Assembly: GCA_027886175.1 (NCBI GenBank)
Contig: JAJNNQ010000011.1
Span: 5,394,001 to 5,458,000 of the forward strand
Source: Phylloscopus collybita
Taxonomy: Eukaryota; Chordata; Aves; Passeriformes; Phylloscopidae
Direction of reading: 5' to 3'
DNA: 64,000 nt
The notes beneath the pieces are model-generated. The model was not told the origin of the DNA. It searched no databases and worked only from the letters and a program-made list of their open reading frames with translations. The number at the start of each line of letters is the position of its first letter. Within the stretch, counting starts at the first letter, position 1. Positions 1-10,039 of the stretch are shown here, in pieces. The translations under genes were made by a program, and so were the position numbers.

Positions 1-222
1 TTTTTCAGAGCAGCGAAAAGTTTTATTGGTTTATATTATTCATTCTTTGGGCTTGTGGGCATCTTGTTTGTTAAATAAATAGTTTTTTCTACTTTTCTCT
101 TAAGAAGTTCTTTTCTTTTTTGGACTGGCTTAGAGAAGGAGCTGTTTAAGTTCGCTTTTCAGTAGAACCCCCTTTGGAGGTTTCCTCCCAAATTTGCCCT
201 AAACCAAGACATGTATTGTTCT

Positions 223-240
223 TGGCGCCCAAGTGGGGCT
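223..240 (+). other. Retroviral primer-binding site (tRNA-Lys1,2-like)
   Basis: TGGCGCCCAAGTGGGGCT resembles the site complementary to the 3' end of tRNA-Lys1,2 (usual form TGGCGCCCAACGTGGGGC) with one base missing. It sits a few bases after the LTR end. The 33.8 kb copy has the same site with one more change (33809-33826). Confidence 0.55.
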
Positions 241-1071
241 CAAAAATATATTAGTGACATTTTAGTTATACTTTATTGAAAAATAAAATAGTCATTAGCC
301 ATGTTGCTCCTGAAATTCCTTATTTCTCTTAAAATAAAATCCTTTCCGTTTTTTTATTCCCTTAGCTTTTTTAAAGTTTTAATACATTTCTAATCCTAAA
401 TTTGTCTTCTTATGCAGAAAAGATACAATGTGTTCCCTAACACATAATTTTTACACTAAAAATATTCAAATTAAAAAAGCTGTTCTAAGATCAGTAATTA
501 TAATTTATAAAAGACTTATACATGTACTGGCGTTTGTGTGCAGTATATTTAATTTATAACTTCTTCATCCTACCTTGCATCCTAGTTCCACTAAAATATT
601 TTGAAAACTTATTAATTATTGCACCCAGTTTGTTAAGAAAAAGTAAAAAATAAAGCTTTCCAGTCTTTTCTTTCCTTCTTCTCTTTTAAATCAGTTACAT
701 CACTTTTAAAAAAGGGTCAGTATTCCCTAAATATTAAAGAAAAGTCACTCTCGTAATATTTAATCTAGTAAGCTTCCTGAATAAAGTTAGCAGCTTGTCT
801 AAAATAAAGTCTGAGCTTTCCAGAAAGGCTGATAAAACTGCTAACCTAAAAGTAAACCCAAAAATAAACCCCAGTGTAAAAAATCCTGATTAGTGTAAAA
901 AACAAAAAATAAACCGAACCTTAAAAAAAATTTCTGATCGCTGAACTTAAAAATTTTCATGTAAACAAATTCAAAACCCAAATGAAATAAAAATAATCTA
1001 AAAAACTCCACCATAATAATGCTAAAAAAAAATCATAACAATAAATTCAGCCCCTACATATGCTTATACAC

Positions 1072-1345
1072 GCTGCTAAATAATAATATAATAAATATAA
1101 TCATATAAATATAATAAATATAATGATATATATGAAATATAAATATAATGGATATATAATTATATATAAATATATAAATACATATAATAGATAATGTATA
1201 AATATATAAATATATAAATATAAACATAATATAAAAATAATTATATATAAATATATAAATAACAAATATTTAAATAATAATAAAGAAATATTTATGAATA
1301 TATATAAATAAATATAAATAAATAATATTTAAAAATACTGTAAAA
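1072..1345. repeat. AT-rich microsatellite-like tract
   Basis: Degenerate (ATATAA)n / (TAAATA)n sequence inside the ERVK remnant. The equivalent tract at 34660-34950 has a different length and phase, as expected of slippage since duplication. Confidence 0.8.
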
Positions 1346-1351
1346 CAGGAA

Positions 1352-1735
1352 ATGAAAACAGGGGGGCAGGGAGATAAATCAGCAATTGCCCCAGTCACTC
1401 AAACTGCAACCAACACCCCAACTACTCAAACAGCAGCTAAACCAAACAATAAACCTAAATCAACAACTATACCAAATAAAAAACTTAAATCAGCAGTTAA
1501 ACCCAATAATAAACCCAAAACAGCAGCTAAACCAGACAGGGAGCCTAAAACACCAACAGTCGCCCCAGCAAAAAAGCGCACACACAAAACTCATCAACCA
1601 GGAAACAATAATCCAAACAAAACCCCTCAATACCTCCCAACACCCAATCACAAACCCAACCAACCAACAGCAGATCACAAACCCAACCAACCAGCAAAAG
1701 ACCAAAAGCTACTATTAAATCCTTTTCCCTGAAAA
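1352..1735 (+). other. Lys/Pro/Gln/Thr-rich open frame in ERV leader
   Basis: A 126-codon frame made of degenerate KPNNKPK-, TAAKP- and HKPNQP-type units. Its partner at about 34960-35335 stays open in the same frame but lacks the start codon. It could be a gag-derived fragment, but the low complexity lets long frames arise by chance. There is no zinc knuckle or protease motif. I do not claim a protein product. Confidence 0.25.
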
Positions 1736-2115
1736 ACCTTCAAAACCTAAAAAAAAAATTCCACTCAACAACCAAATAAATCTGTAATTAATTAATTAAT
1801 CCGTCTTTAAAATGCTGCAAACAGAGCTACAACTCTAAACGACACTGAAGCAAAGCATTTAAAATCCCTATCACAAAATCCAATTATCAAGCAAAAAATA
1901 ATAAAAAAACCCCAAACACTTGCAGTCTCTGAGAACGAGTCCTGGGAAGTGTAGCACAAAAATATCTGTGTACAAACAATCTCTATATACAGCAAACCCA
2001 GTAAAAAACCATAAAACAAAAAATCCAACGCTTGAAAAAAAATTATCTTCTCAAATAACCTAACAAAAATTATCTTCTCAAATAACCTAAACACTAAAAA
2101 CCCAAACTTAATACC

Positions 2116-2712
2116 TGTCTTGGGTTATGGAACCAAAAATTTGGATTCTATTTCATTTGTTGAAAGCAGCTGGGGAGATGTTTTTCTTTATCTCTTGTAA
2201 CTCCAGGGGGGAGGGGGGCTGATGCTTTCTGATAACGGGCCAGCTGTTCAAACCAGGTGGGGCAGTGTTTCTTATCTCTTTCACCACCTGTCCACCCTCC
2301 AGGGGATATCTTCTGCTGATGGGCCATGCAGGCTCAGCAGTGACAGGACACATTCCATCATCCCATTGGGAGATGCTCCACCCAGTGTGGGAGGAGCCAA
2401 CCATTCCTACCTGGATAAAAACTGAGACGTAGGAACACCAGGGATCTGGTTCCACTGGATTCCCGGAGGAAGATCAGACCCTTCTCACCATCACTGGGCC
2501 CTTTTCTCTCAGGGTCATCTCTGCCCCAACAGCACCACATCTGCCACTCCAGGAGGACTGACTGTGGACTGCTCCCAACACCCTGACCAACAGCGTGTCA
2601 GGTTGTAGCTCTGACTGTGTCAGGGTTTTCCAGGATTGTTGTTTGTTTATTTCCTTGGTTGGGTGGTTTTGTTTTCTACTACATTTGTATTGTGAATATT
2701 CCTAGTCCAGAT
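2116..2712 (+). mobile_element. LTR type B (non-ERVK LTR), copy 1
   Basis: Starts TGTCTTGGGTTATGGAACC and contains a TATA-like 'ggataaaaactg' near 2413. It occurs elsewhere at 35703-36290 (plus), 43993-44289 (minus) and 63400-64000 (minus). The recurring TG start, TATA-like box and multi-copy behaviour support an LTR. It lies between the ERVK remnant and the MHC gene and travels with the MHC block. Confidence 0.55.
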
Positions 2713-4564
2713 CTGTTCTTCCTATTCCCAAATCTTTGCCTGAAAGCCCTGAATTGCAAAATTCTCATTCCGAGGGGGTGAGGGGTTTGCATTCCCCATT
2801 CCAAGGGAAACTGCAGCTTTCCCTGGCAGATCCCTGTCTTTCCAACCCAAGCCAAGGGGAGGTGGCAGTGGCTGGTTGGGGGTTGTGAGGAAGGGGTGGA
2901 AAAGTGGGGGATGAGAGGGGGCTGGGACCCCCAAATTGCCTTGGGAGGGGTCCCACTCCTCCTCCTTTCTAATCCCCGGGATGGAGCCGGGGCAGGTCGG
3001 GCTGGGGCAGCGCTGGGCTCTGGGCCCGGCCTGGGCACCCCCCATGAGCCCCCTCCTCAAATTCCCCTGGCAGCTCAGAGGGGTCCTGGTGCCATTTTGG
3101 GGTTCAGTGGGGGCCGTGTTGGGGTTCAGGTGCCCCCCAAGGAGTCCCCAGAGCGGGGTGACACGGGGGGGACACACGGGGGTCCCCATTCCCGATCCAT
3201 CCCAGGGCCCGTTCTGCCCCCGCCCCCCCAGGCACGGTCACCCCGCAGGGTCCCCCCAAGTCCCTCCCCAGTGCCCCCCATGAACGGGACTGGGCTGAAC
3301 TGGGAAGCTTTCCTGGGAACACTGGGAGCAGCCGGGCAGGGCCAGAGTGCCAGCGGGGCTGGGGGGACACACGACCCCCCCAAAATCAGCGCGGGGACAG
3401 AGCGGGGGGTCCCGGCCGGGCCCGAGGCCACGGGGAGGGGCTGCGGCTGCTGCTGGCTCAGGAGCTCTGTGGGCAGAGAAAAGGGGGTGACCCCGGGCTG
3501 GGGGGCCCCGGGGGGAGCACACACGCTCCGGGGGAGGGGGGACACCACCCCCGGGACCCCCCCTCACCTTCCTGCGCAGGCAGAAGCCGAGCCCCAGCGC
3601 CGGGAAGACGAAGCCCAACACGAAGCCCCCGATCCCCGGCAGCATCTTGCTGCGGGCAGCGTCCGGCGGCATCTCTGGGGGGTCCGCAGGGGTCAGGACC
3701 CCCAAAACCTCGCACAGACACCCCAGGTCCCTCCAAGCTCCCTCCCAGTCTCCCCCAGCCCACCCAGGACCCCCTGAAACCTCCTCCCAATCCCTTCCCA
3801 GCCTCCCCAGGACCCCCCAAAGCCCCTCCTGTCCCTCTCAGGATCCCACAGCCCCCTCCCAGTTGCCCCCCAGCACCCCCAAAGCCTCTCCCAGTCCCTT
3901 CCCAGCCCCTCCAGGACTCACCCAGACCCCTCCCAGTCTCTTCCCAGCACAACCAACCTCATCCCAGCCCCGCTTTCCCATCCCCCAGCTCCTCCCAGCC
4001 CCTCCAGGCTCACTCCCATCCCTCCCAGTCACACCCAGCACCCCCAAACTCCCTCCCAGCGCCCCCCAGCACCCCCGGAACCCCATCCCACCCTCCCCAG
4101 CCCCCTCCAAACTCCTGCTCCGCCCTTCCACAGCCCCCAGCCCCTCTCCCAGTTCCAACCGTGCTCTCTCCAGCTCCATCCCAGTTGCTCCCAGCACATC
4201 CCAGTGCCTCTGCCGGCCCGGCCAGCGGCTCCCCCGTGCCCCAGTGCCGGCTCAGGGGCTGCTCCAGGCTGACGTGCTCCACCTGGCAGCTGGAGGTGAC
4301 CCCGCGGGGCCGGGGGGGCGTTTCCAGCAGCACCAGCAGCTGGTGGCTCCAGTCCCCGTTGGGCACCACGGCGGTGGCCACCACGTGCCCCGAGAGCTCC
4401 TGCTGGCCCTGGAACCACCTCAGCCGGCTCTGGGCAGGGGAGAAATCCATCCCGGAGCAGAGCAGGCGGCCGGGGCCGGGCTGGGAGCTCGAGGGCAGCA
4501 GCGAGATGGAAACGCTGGGGGGCACTGGGAGAGAGAGGGGACAGACTGGGATCAGCTGGGGGGA

Positions 4565-4650
4565 ACTGGGAGAGAGAGGGGACAGACTGGGATCAGCTGG
4601 GGGGAACTGGGAGAGAGAGGGGAGGGGCGGTATGGGCTTGGGAGGGACTG
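4565..4650 (-). repeat. 41-bp intron 2 VNTR, two units
   Basis: Two 41-bp units directly upstream of the exon 3 acceptor (minus strand), each containing a pyrimidine run plus CAG like the true acceptor. Copies 2 and 3 of the gene have one and three units. Confidence 0.75.
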
Positions 4651-4763
4651 GGCGAGACTGGGAATGCACTGGGAGGGACTGGGAATGGACTGGGATGAAC
4701 TGGGAATGAAGCGCGCGGCGCTGGGAGGCCGAGTCCCGCGCGGGGCTCTCGGCGCTGCGGGTC

Positions 4764-4810
4764 TGCCTGGCAACTGATGAGTCATCAGCAACTCGCGCTC
4801 TGATTGGCTG
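4764..4810 (+). promoter_or_regulatory. Class II X1-X2-Y module, antisense in intron 2 of MHC copy 1
   Basis: X1 box CCTGGCAACTGATGA (RFX type), an overlapping X2-like TGATGAGTCATC (CREB/AP-1 type) and Y box CTGATTGGCTG (NF-Y type). The start of X1 lies 37 bp from ATTGG, the spacing of classical class II promoters such as HLA-DRA. The module points rightward, opposite to the MHC gene, and sits between exons 2 and 3. Confidence 0.65.
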
Positions 4811-5177
4811 AAAGGCGTCAGCTCCACACACGGCCGGGATGGACACGCGGGGGGGCACTGGGAGAGACTGGGATGGACTGGGATGGACTGGGATCGACTG
4901 AGAGGTTCCGGGGATGAGCCCAGGGAGGGCTGAGGGCTCTGGGGTGATTCGCAGGGAGGGTTTGAGGGGCTCCAGGGTCATTGCCAGGGCAGGGCCCGAG
5001 GGGACGCGCTCTGCCCCACGCTCACCTCTGCGCTCCACCAGGAACGGGGCGATCCCCTCGTAGTTGTGGGGGCAGAGCCTGTCCGCTTGACCCCGTTTGT
5101 ACTCCAGTGTTTCCGGTTGGTCGTTCCAGTACCGGGCCTGTTTGTCCCCAAAGGGGGTGTCCCCTACGTAGTCCTAT

Positions 5178-5342
5178 CTGCGCAGGAAGGTGAGGGGGGG
5201 TCCCGGGTGTCGTGTCCCCCCTCCCCAAGAGCGTGTGTCAGCCCGGGGTCACCCCCTTTTCTCTGCCCACAGAGCTCCTGAGGCAGCAGCAGCTGCAGCC
5301 CCTCCCCGTGGCCTCGGGCCCGGCCGGGATCCCCCGTTCTGT
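5178..5342 (+). pseudogene. Inverted MHC class II B 3' fragment (exon 4 tail, intron 4, exon 5)
   Basis: Plus-strand CTGCGCAGGAAG|GTGAGG at 5178-5195 is the last 12 bp of exon 4 with its donor. Intron 4 and exon 5 (AGC TCC TGA, 5273-5281) follow, then the start of the 3' UTR. It is joined head-on to the broken exon 2 of copy 1, so it is the surviving tail of an inverted neighbour. The UTR homology stops near 5342 at LTR-like DNA. Confidence 0.85.
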
Positions 5343-5965
5343 CCCTGTTGTGGTGTGTTTTTATTGTGTTTCCAATTGCTACTCAGTTTAAATGGTCAGT
5401 TTTGTACCCCCCTATATTTTGTATTGTTCCAGTATATTTTATCCCTAATGGATTGTTCCTTTCCCCCTGTATTGTTGGTTCTGCCCTGGTTGTCTGTCTT
5501 CCCTAGACCTGCCCTTCCCTCCTCCTACAGAATTGTCAATCCTTCCCTGGCCCTGCCCCTTCTTCCAGACCCTTCCCTGTCAATCCCCCAACCTTCGACG
5601 CCCCAGTGGTTGGTTTAAACTGTTCCCTCCCCTTGTGTTCTTTCATTGCTCTGTGCATTGTACTCCCCGCCTTCTGTTCCTCCCCCATGTCACCCTCATT
5701 GGTTGGAAATTGTATCCTCTCCCCAGACCTCCCCCACTTATCAGCCCCTGCAAGCCCAGGTTCTGTGCCTTTTTCTGTCCCTGACCCTCTGGGCAATAAA
5801 CACCTTTGGAAATCCCACAGAAGGCCTCTCCCTGTCCCTTGTCCCTGCCCTGGACGCGTGCCACCTGTGCTATAGAGCAGCTGTGCCCTGCAGCTGCACC
5901 CTGGATTGCCTGGCTTTCTGGGGGCAGCCCACTCCTGTTGCTGTGAGGCAGAATGAATGAGGCAG
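5343..5965 (+). mobile_element. Putative LTR
   Basis: Begins TGTTGTGGTGTGTTTTTATTG at the point where MHC homology ends. It holds a pyrimidine-rich body and an AATAAA signal near 5793 followed by a U5-like stretch. A TG start at a homology break plus a single polyadenylation signal suggests an ERVL-type LTR. No second copy in the window confirms its ends. Confidence 0.4.
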
Positions 5966-7690
5966 GAGTGATTTCAGAGGCTGCGTGGCCACTCGCAAGC
6001 AAGGGATCCCGGTTTATTTTTTCTGACTCCTTTTGTACTTTCTCAGATGTGCCCACCTTAGAGGTGGGACCTTTGGGAACCATTGGTCTGTTCCAGAGAC
6101 CATCACCGAAGTTCCTCCTCTGGGAACAGATGTGGGAACACTCGGTAGTTTACATTGTGTGGCCTTGTGTCCGAATTCTGTGCCTGGGAACAGAATTTCC
6201 CAAAACCAAAACCTGGTAGGCACGAAGCATGGCAACACACTCCTGGCGCCGGTGCCGGGAGCTGGCTGGGCTGAAGGACACCGGCATCGTGTCAGGAAAC
6301 TCTTTCACAAAAATAGTAGAAGATATGAAAAGAGTAGCAGGATGTGTGCCTGTTCAGAAATGGAATTCAATCCTTCAGGATTCCTAGTAGGAGCAGTGGT
6401 TTGGGGGAGGGGCTGGCTGGAAGAAAGTGGGATTTATAACATTATGTTCATTAACGGGGTTACTGTTTTTACCTTGCCTAGTTCCATGCTTTATTAAGCT
6501 CATTCACTCTGTGATTGAAGGCAATGCAAGTTGCAGCAATGCCTGTAGGCTCCGAACTGGCTGCAAAAGAATTAAGTCATTTTGGGAAAACATCCAAAAT
6601 ACCCAAAATAATGAAAATGAGGAAAGACAAAAAAGAAGCTCAGATCTCACAAATTTTAGCCAGGTTTGAAGCGTGACACAAATCAATAAATTAAACAAGA
6701 AGGAGGAAGGAATTTAAAGAAATCAAGTTGTGATTGGTGTCATTCAAACAGCAGGTGTGTCTGCAGGCAAGGTGGACAGAGACCATGGGATTATTATAAA
6801 GAGGAGATTTTTAAAAAATCCCCTAAGTAAGGCATGGAAGTGTTATAAATGTGAATAAAATAAACAACAAATACAAAATTTAGTAGCAATTTTAATAACC
6901 ATCTAATATAAAATTAAGCCTATACAAAAATTTGGCAATGATGATTTAAATCTGGTTAAGGTTCTGATAAGGCAGAAGCAAAACTGATCCGGGTACGGGG
7001 AGGGTTTCTCACCCCACCTCAGGCACAAAACAGAGCAATTCAAATTACACTGATCTACTGTCTGCTGATACAGATCCATCAATGTTTCCTGTGAGCTTCC
7101 TCCTATTTCTGATTTTAAAAATCTACATCACTGCACTTCATGGCACATGCTTCACTTGTTTCCAGGGGCTCTTCTGCCTTCTTTGGGTGCTCTTTGGGAT
7201 GAAGGCTCACAGTCTTCCTCATTGTCCTCTGAATAACCTCTCTTATTACACATGTGTATTAAGCTTGTATTATGTAAGCCAATACCAAGTTTGAACATTA
7301 AAGCAATAAATCTCATATAATTAACAATTTTCCTCGAGTTTCACCAACTTTCCCTGTTTTATGGATAAATTTAGCTCGTCTTATCTTTAGTTTCTTCCTG
7401 TATTCCACTCTCTCATGAACATCTGCAGGAGAAAGGAGGGACCCCTTCCCTCTTCTCTTTAACACTGTACTTTTAATTACAATTTTATTTTAAAATATTG
7501 ATTAACATTTCAATTTTGTCAGCATACCTATTTATCATAGCTGTTTATCACACCGAGTGTCCCCAGTGACATTAGCCCAGGAATTCCCATCAGGATTTGG
7601 AACAGTTTCAATGAAAATTTCCAGAAAATTCCCCAAATTTGTCTCAAACACCGTGCAGGGAGAGGGGAGGGGACAAGTGACACCAGCGAT
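5966..7690. other. Intergenic, no gene recognised
   Basis: AT-rich, mostly unique sequence within the window. Around 6045-6200 there are several 'ttgggaac/gggaacaga' repeats. I see no splice-flanked exon or conserved domain. It may hold decayed retroelement DNA. Confidence 0.5.
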
Positions 7691-7734
7691 GTTCCCGATG
7701 ATGTCATCACCCCAATGATGTCACAGCGGTGACA

Positions 7735-9044
7735 TCATTGTCCCCGCAGCAGCCTTGGGATGTCCTCAATGGCTCTTTGGCACCGCTTGGACACCGCATG
7801 GTGAGCGGGGCCACCAGGGCCACCGGAGCCAGCAGAGGGACTGGAGAGGAGGGTGCGGATGTCCCCAAGTGTCCCCAGAAGGTGACACGTGGCCAGGCGG
7901 GCGCTGGCCTCACACAGCAGCGTGGCCTTGGTCACCGCGGATCTTAACTCCCAGAGGACATCGCGAGTCACCTCCCTTCTCCTCTCCAGGGCGGCCTGGA
8001 TGTCCTCGAGCCGGCGCAGCAGCTCCCAGGGGAGCAGGCTGGCTTTGTCACACGAGGCCTCCAAGCGCCCCAGCAGCTCCAGGGCCACCTCTGGCCGCTG
8101 CACACCCCTGGTGTCTGCGCCCTCCCAGAGCTCCTGGAGCTCGGTGGCCTCCCCGGCCAGCCGGTCCCAGCTCTCCCTGAGCGCGGCCACCGAGTCTCGT
8201 TCGGCTCTGACCGCGGCTCTCATTCCATCGTGGGCCCAGGTGGCCCCCGGGTTGGCCTCGAGGTTGGCCAGGGCCTGGAACGGGGAGGTGACATCACGGT
8301 GGCCCAGGGAGGTGTCACTGCAGTGGCACAGGGTGCAATGGAGGGTCCCGGTGAATTTCCTCAGGGCTGCGCGCAGGGACCTTGGGGACACGGCCCGCAG
8401 CAGGTCCCCATCTGGCAGGGCCACAGTGGCTGCCAGCTTGCCCAGGGTGGCCACCACAGCCACCTGTGCCTTCAGCACCTGGGGAGGAGACAGGGAGGTG
8501 GTGGGGACCTTGTGGCATTTGTGGCCTCCTGGGATGGCCCCTGTCCTCTCCCTGGAGAGCTCAGCTGTCCCCGCTGACACTTTGTCTCCTCCTCGTCCCC
8601 TCTGCCACCCCCTGCTCTCCCTTCTGCCACCCCCCCGTGTCCCATCGGCCACCTCCTTGTCCTGTCTGCCACCCCTTGCCACACCCCAATGTCCCCTCTG
8701 CTACCCTTGGTCCCCTCCACCCCTCTGTCACCTCCTCCCTTCCTGCCACACCCTCCTGTCCCCTTTGCGACCCCTATGCCCTCTGCCACGCCCCTGCCAT
8801 GCCCTGCTGTCCCCCACTCCTCTGCCACCTCCATTGTCCCCTGTGCCACCCGCTGCCACCCTCTCTGTCCCCTCTGCCACCCTCGGTGCCCTCCACTCCT
8901 CTGTCACCTCCCCTCTTCTCGCCACACCCTCCTGTCCCCTTTGGGACCCCTGTCCCCTCCTGCCGACCCCGTGTCCCCTCTGTCCCCCCTCCCCGTCTCC
9001 TCCCACACCCCGTGCCAGGATTGTCTCACCTCTCGAGGCTCCAT
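7735..9044 (-). CDS. Unrecognised two-exon gene A (helical protein, ~252 aa)
   Basis: Exon 1 codes five residues, MEPRE (9030-9044), and ends at donor GAG|GTGAGA. Exon 2 (7735-8478) starts after CTCCCCAG and runs 247 codons to TGA. The start was chosen because gene B has the same five-codon exon, the same phase-0 junction and the same ATG context. The product is rich in Ala, Leu, Arg and Glu and predicted mostly helical. It has no signal peptide, membrane span or known catalytic motif. Its ends match gene B: N-terminal VVATLGxLAATV, and C-terminal CEASARL, LLSSP, GSGGPGGP and EDIPRLL. The intron (8479-9029) is C/T-rich repeat. I do not recognise the family. The shared frame and splice sites argue for a real gene; expression is unknown. 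Confidence 0.6.
8560..9025. repeat. Pyrimidine-rich (CCCCTCTGCCAC)n-type intron repeat of gene A
   Basis: Degenerate units of 'tcccctctgccaccc' fill the single intron. Gene B's intron has a shorter version (about 11180-11375). Long readings across it in any frame are repeat artefacts. Confidence 0.7.
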
Positions 9045-10039
9045 GGCCGCTGGGGACACTCCAGGGGAGGTCGTGCCCGGGTGACACTCGAGGAACAGAC
9101 GGGTCCGGGTGCGGCCCCTCAGCCCCCGCGCCCGCCGCTGCCACAGCCGGGGTGACAGCAAGGAGGGGACAGGGACAGAGACAGGGACAGGGACAGGCAG
9201 AGTGTGCAGGCACGGCACCGCCCTAGAGCCGGGGAGGGGACGGGCACAGGGCACAAGGGCCTCTGTTCCAGGAGCCTCTCCAGGCCCCAGCTCCACTGCA
9301 GGGGCTGCGGGTGTGGATTTTGGGGGGTCCCGGTGCCCCCCGGGGCGGGGTCAGTGCTCAGCAGCGGGGCCGTGATCGGGGTGGCGGGGGCTGCCCGGGA
9401 CCCCCCCGGCCCCCCAAATCACAGCCGGGGGTGAAAAACAAAGCTCACTCTTTGGAATTGTTACAAGTTTAACCAGGGATGGAGAAGGGACAATATCCAG
9501 GGCTGGGGTGTTTTAGAACAATGTTCTCTGTGCACGGCTCCATTGCTGGGGCACACACACATCCGTGAGTTCGGGCATCATTCCAACATTCCTGTGAGCT
9601 TTGGATGTTCCAGGAACTCTCTTGTTTGGTTTTAACCTCTGACTTGTCTGCAGGACATCCCGTAGATCAGATCCATTTATTTTATTTCTTCTCCTGGTCC
9701 CACCCTCTTGTTCCACAATGCCTGGGAAATCAATAAATTCTTCTCTGGCTTTTGTTTCTGCTTCTTTGGTTTCTGTCACTGTTATCACCAGCCTGCAGGT
9801 GTAGGAAATGACAGAATTGTTTTACACCATTCTCTGAGTCGGTTATAATATAAAAATCAGTTAAAATTGTTACATTACAAAAGCATTTTAGCATTTGTGC
9901 AGTATCCATTTCAGGATTTTGCTAAGGCCTAGGATATAAAATCGATTTATCACGCTGCCATTTCTGTCAGTGCCACATAAACTGTCTCCAACACCGCGGG
10001 GTGAGGGGACAAGTGGCACCAGCGATGTTCCTGATGATG
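9045..10039. other. Upstream region of gene A and spacer to gene B
   Basis: 9045-9440 is GC-rich (5' flank of gene A on the minus strand) with a short (GGGACA)n run at 9170-9200. No TATA box is obvious. 9440-9960 is AT-richer with no recognised element. The last ~60 bases are the 3' flank of gene B, which matches the 3' flank of gene A around 'gatgatgtcac'. Confidence 0.4.

Larger units (their letters stand above)
1..2112 (+). mobile_element. ERVK-like endogenous retrovirus remnant (LTR 3' end, primer-binding site, leader)
   Basis: The first ~215 bases are the 3' end of an LTR, with the terminal block 'cccaaatttgccctaaacc' just before an 'agaca' end. A primer-binding-site-like sequence follows at 223-240. 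Downstream is AT-rich leader DNA, an (AT)n tract and a Lys/Pro/Gln-rich reading frame, but no recognisable gag, pol or env. A second copy in the same orientation lies at 33590-35700, so position 1 falls inside the LTR and the rest lies left of the window. The Lys1,2-like primer site suggests a class II (ERVK/beta-like) element. Family assignment is by eye. Confidence 0.6.
3458..5175 (-). pseudogene. MHC class II B copy 1, truncated in exon 2
   Basis: Class II beta chains pair with alpha chains on antigen-presenting cells and display peptides to CD4 T cells. Exons on the minus strand: exon 2 (peptide-binding beta-1) only 5026-~5175; exon 3 (Ig-like beta-2) 4240-4524, 285 bp, open; exon 4 (connecting peptide, transmembrane GIGGFVLGFVFPALGLGF, cytoplasmic start) 3568-3674, 107 bp; exon 5 3458-3466, encoding Ser-Ser-stop. 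The 5' half of exon 2, with the first beta-1 cysteine and the NGT glycosylation site, is missing. At about 5175-5178 the sequence switches to an inverted exon 4 end from another copy. No exon 1 or sense promoter is present. Exon 3 ends at a GC instead of a GT donor. This copy cannot make a normal beta chain. Confidence 0.88.
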
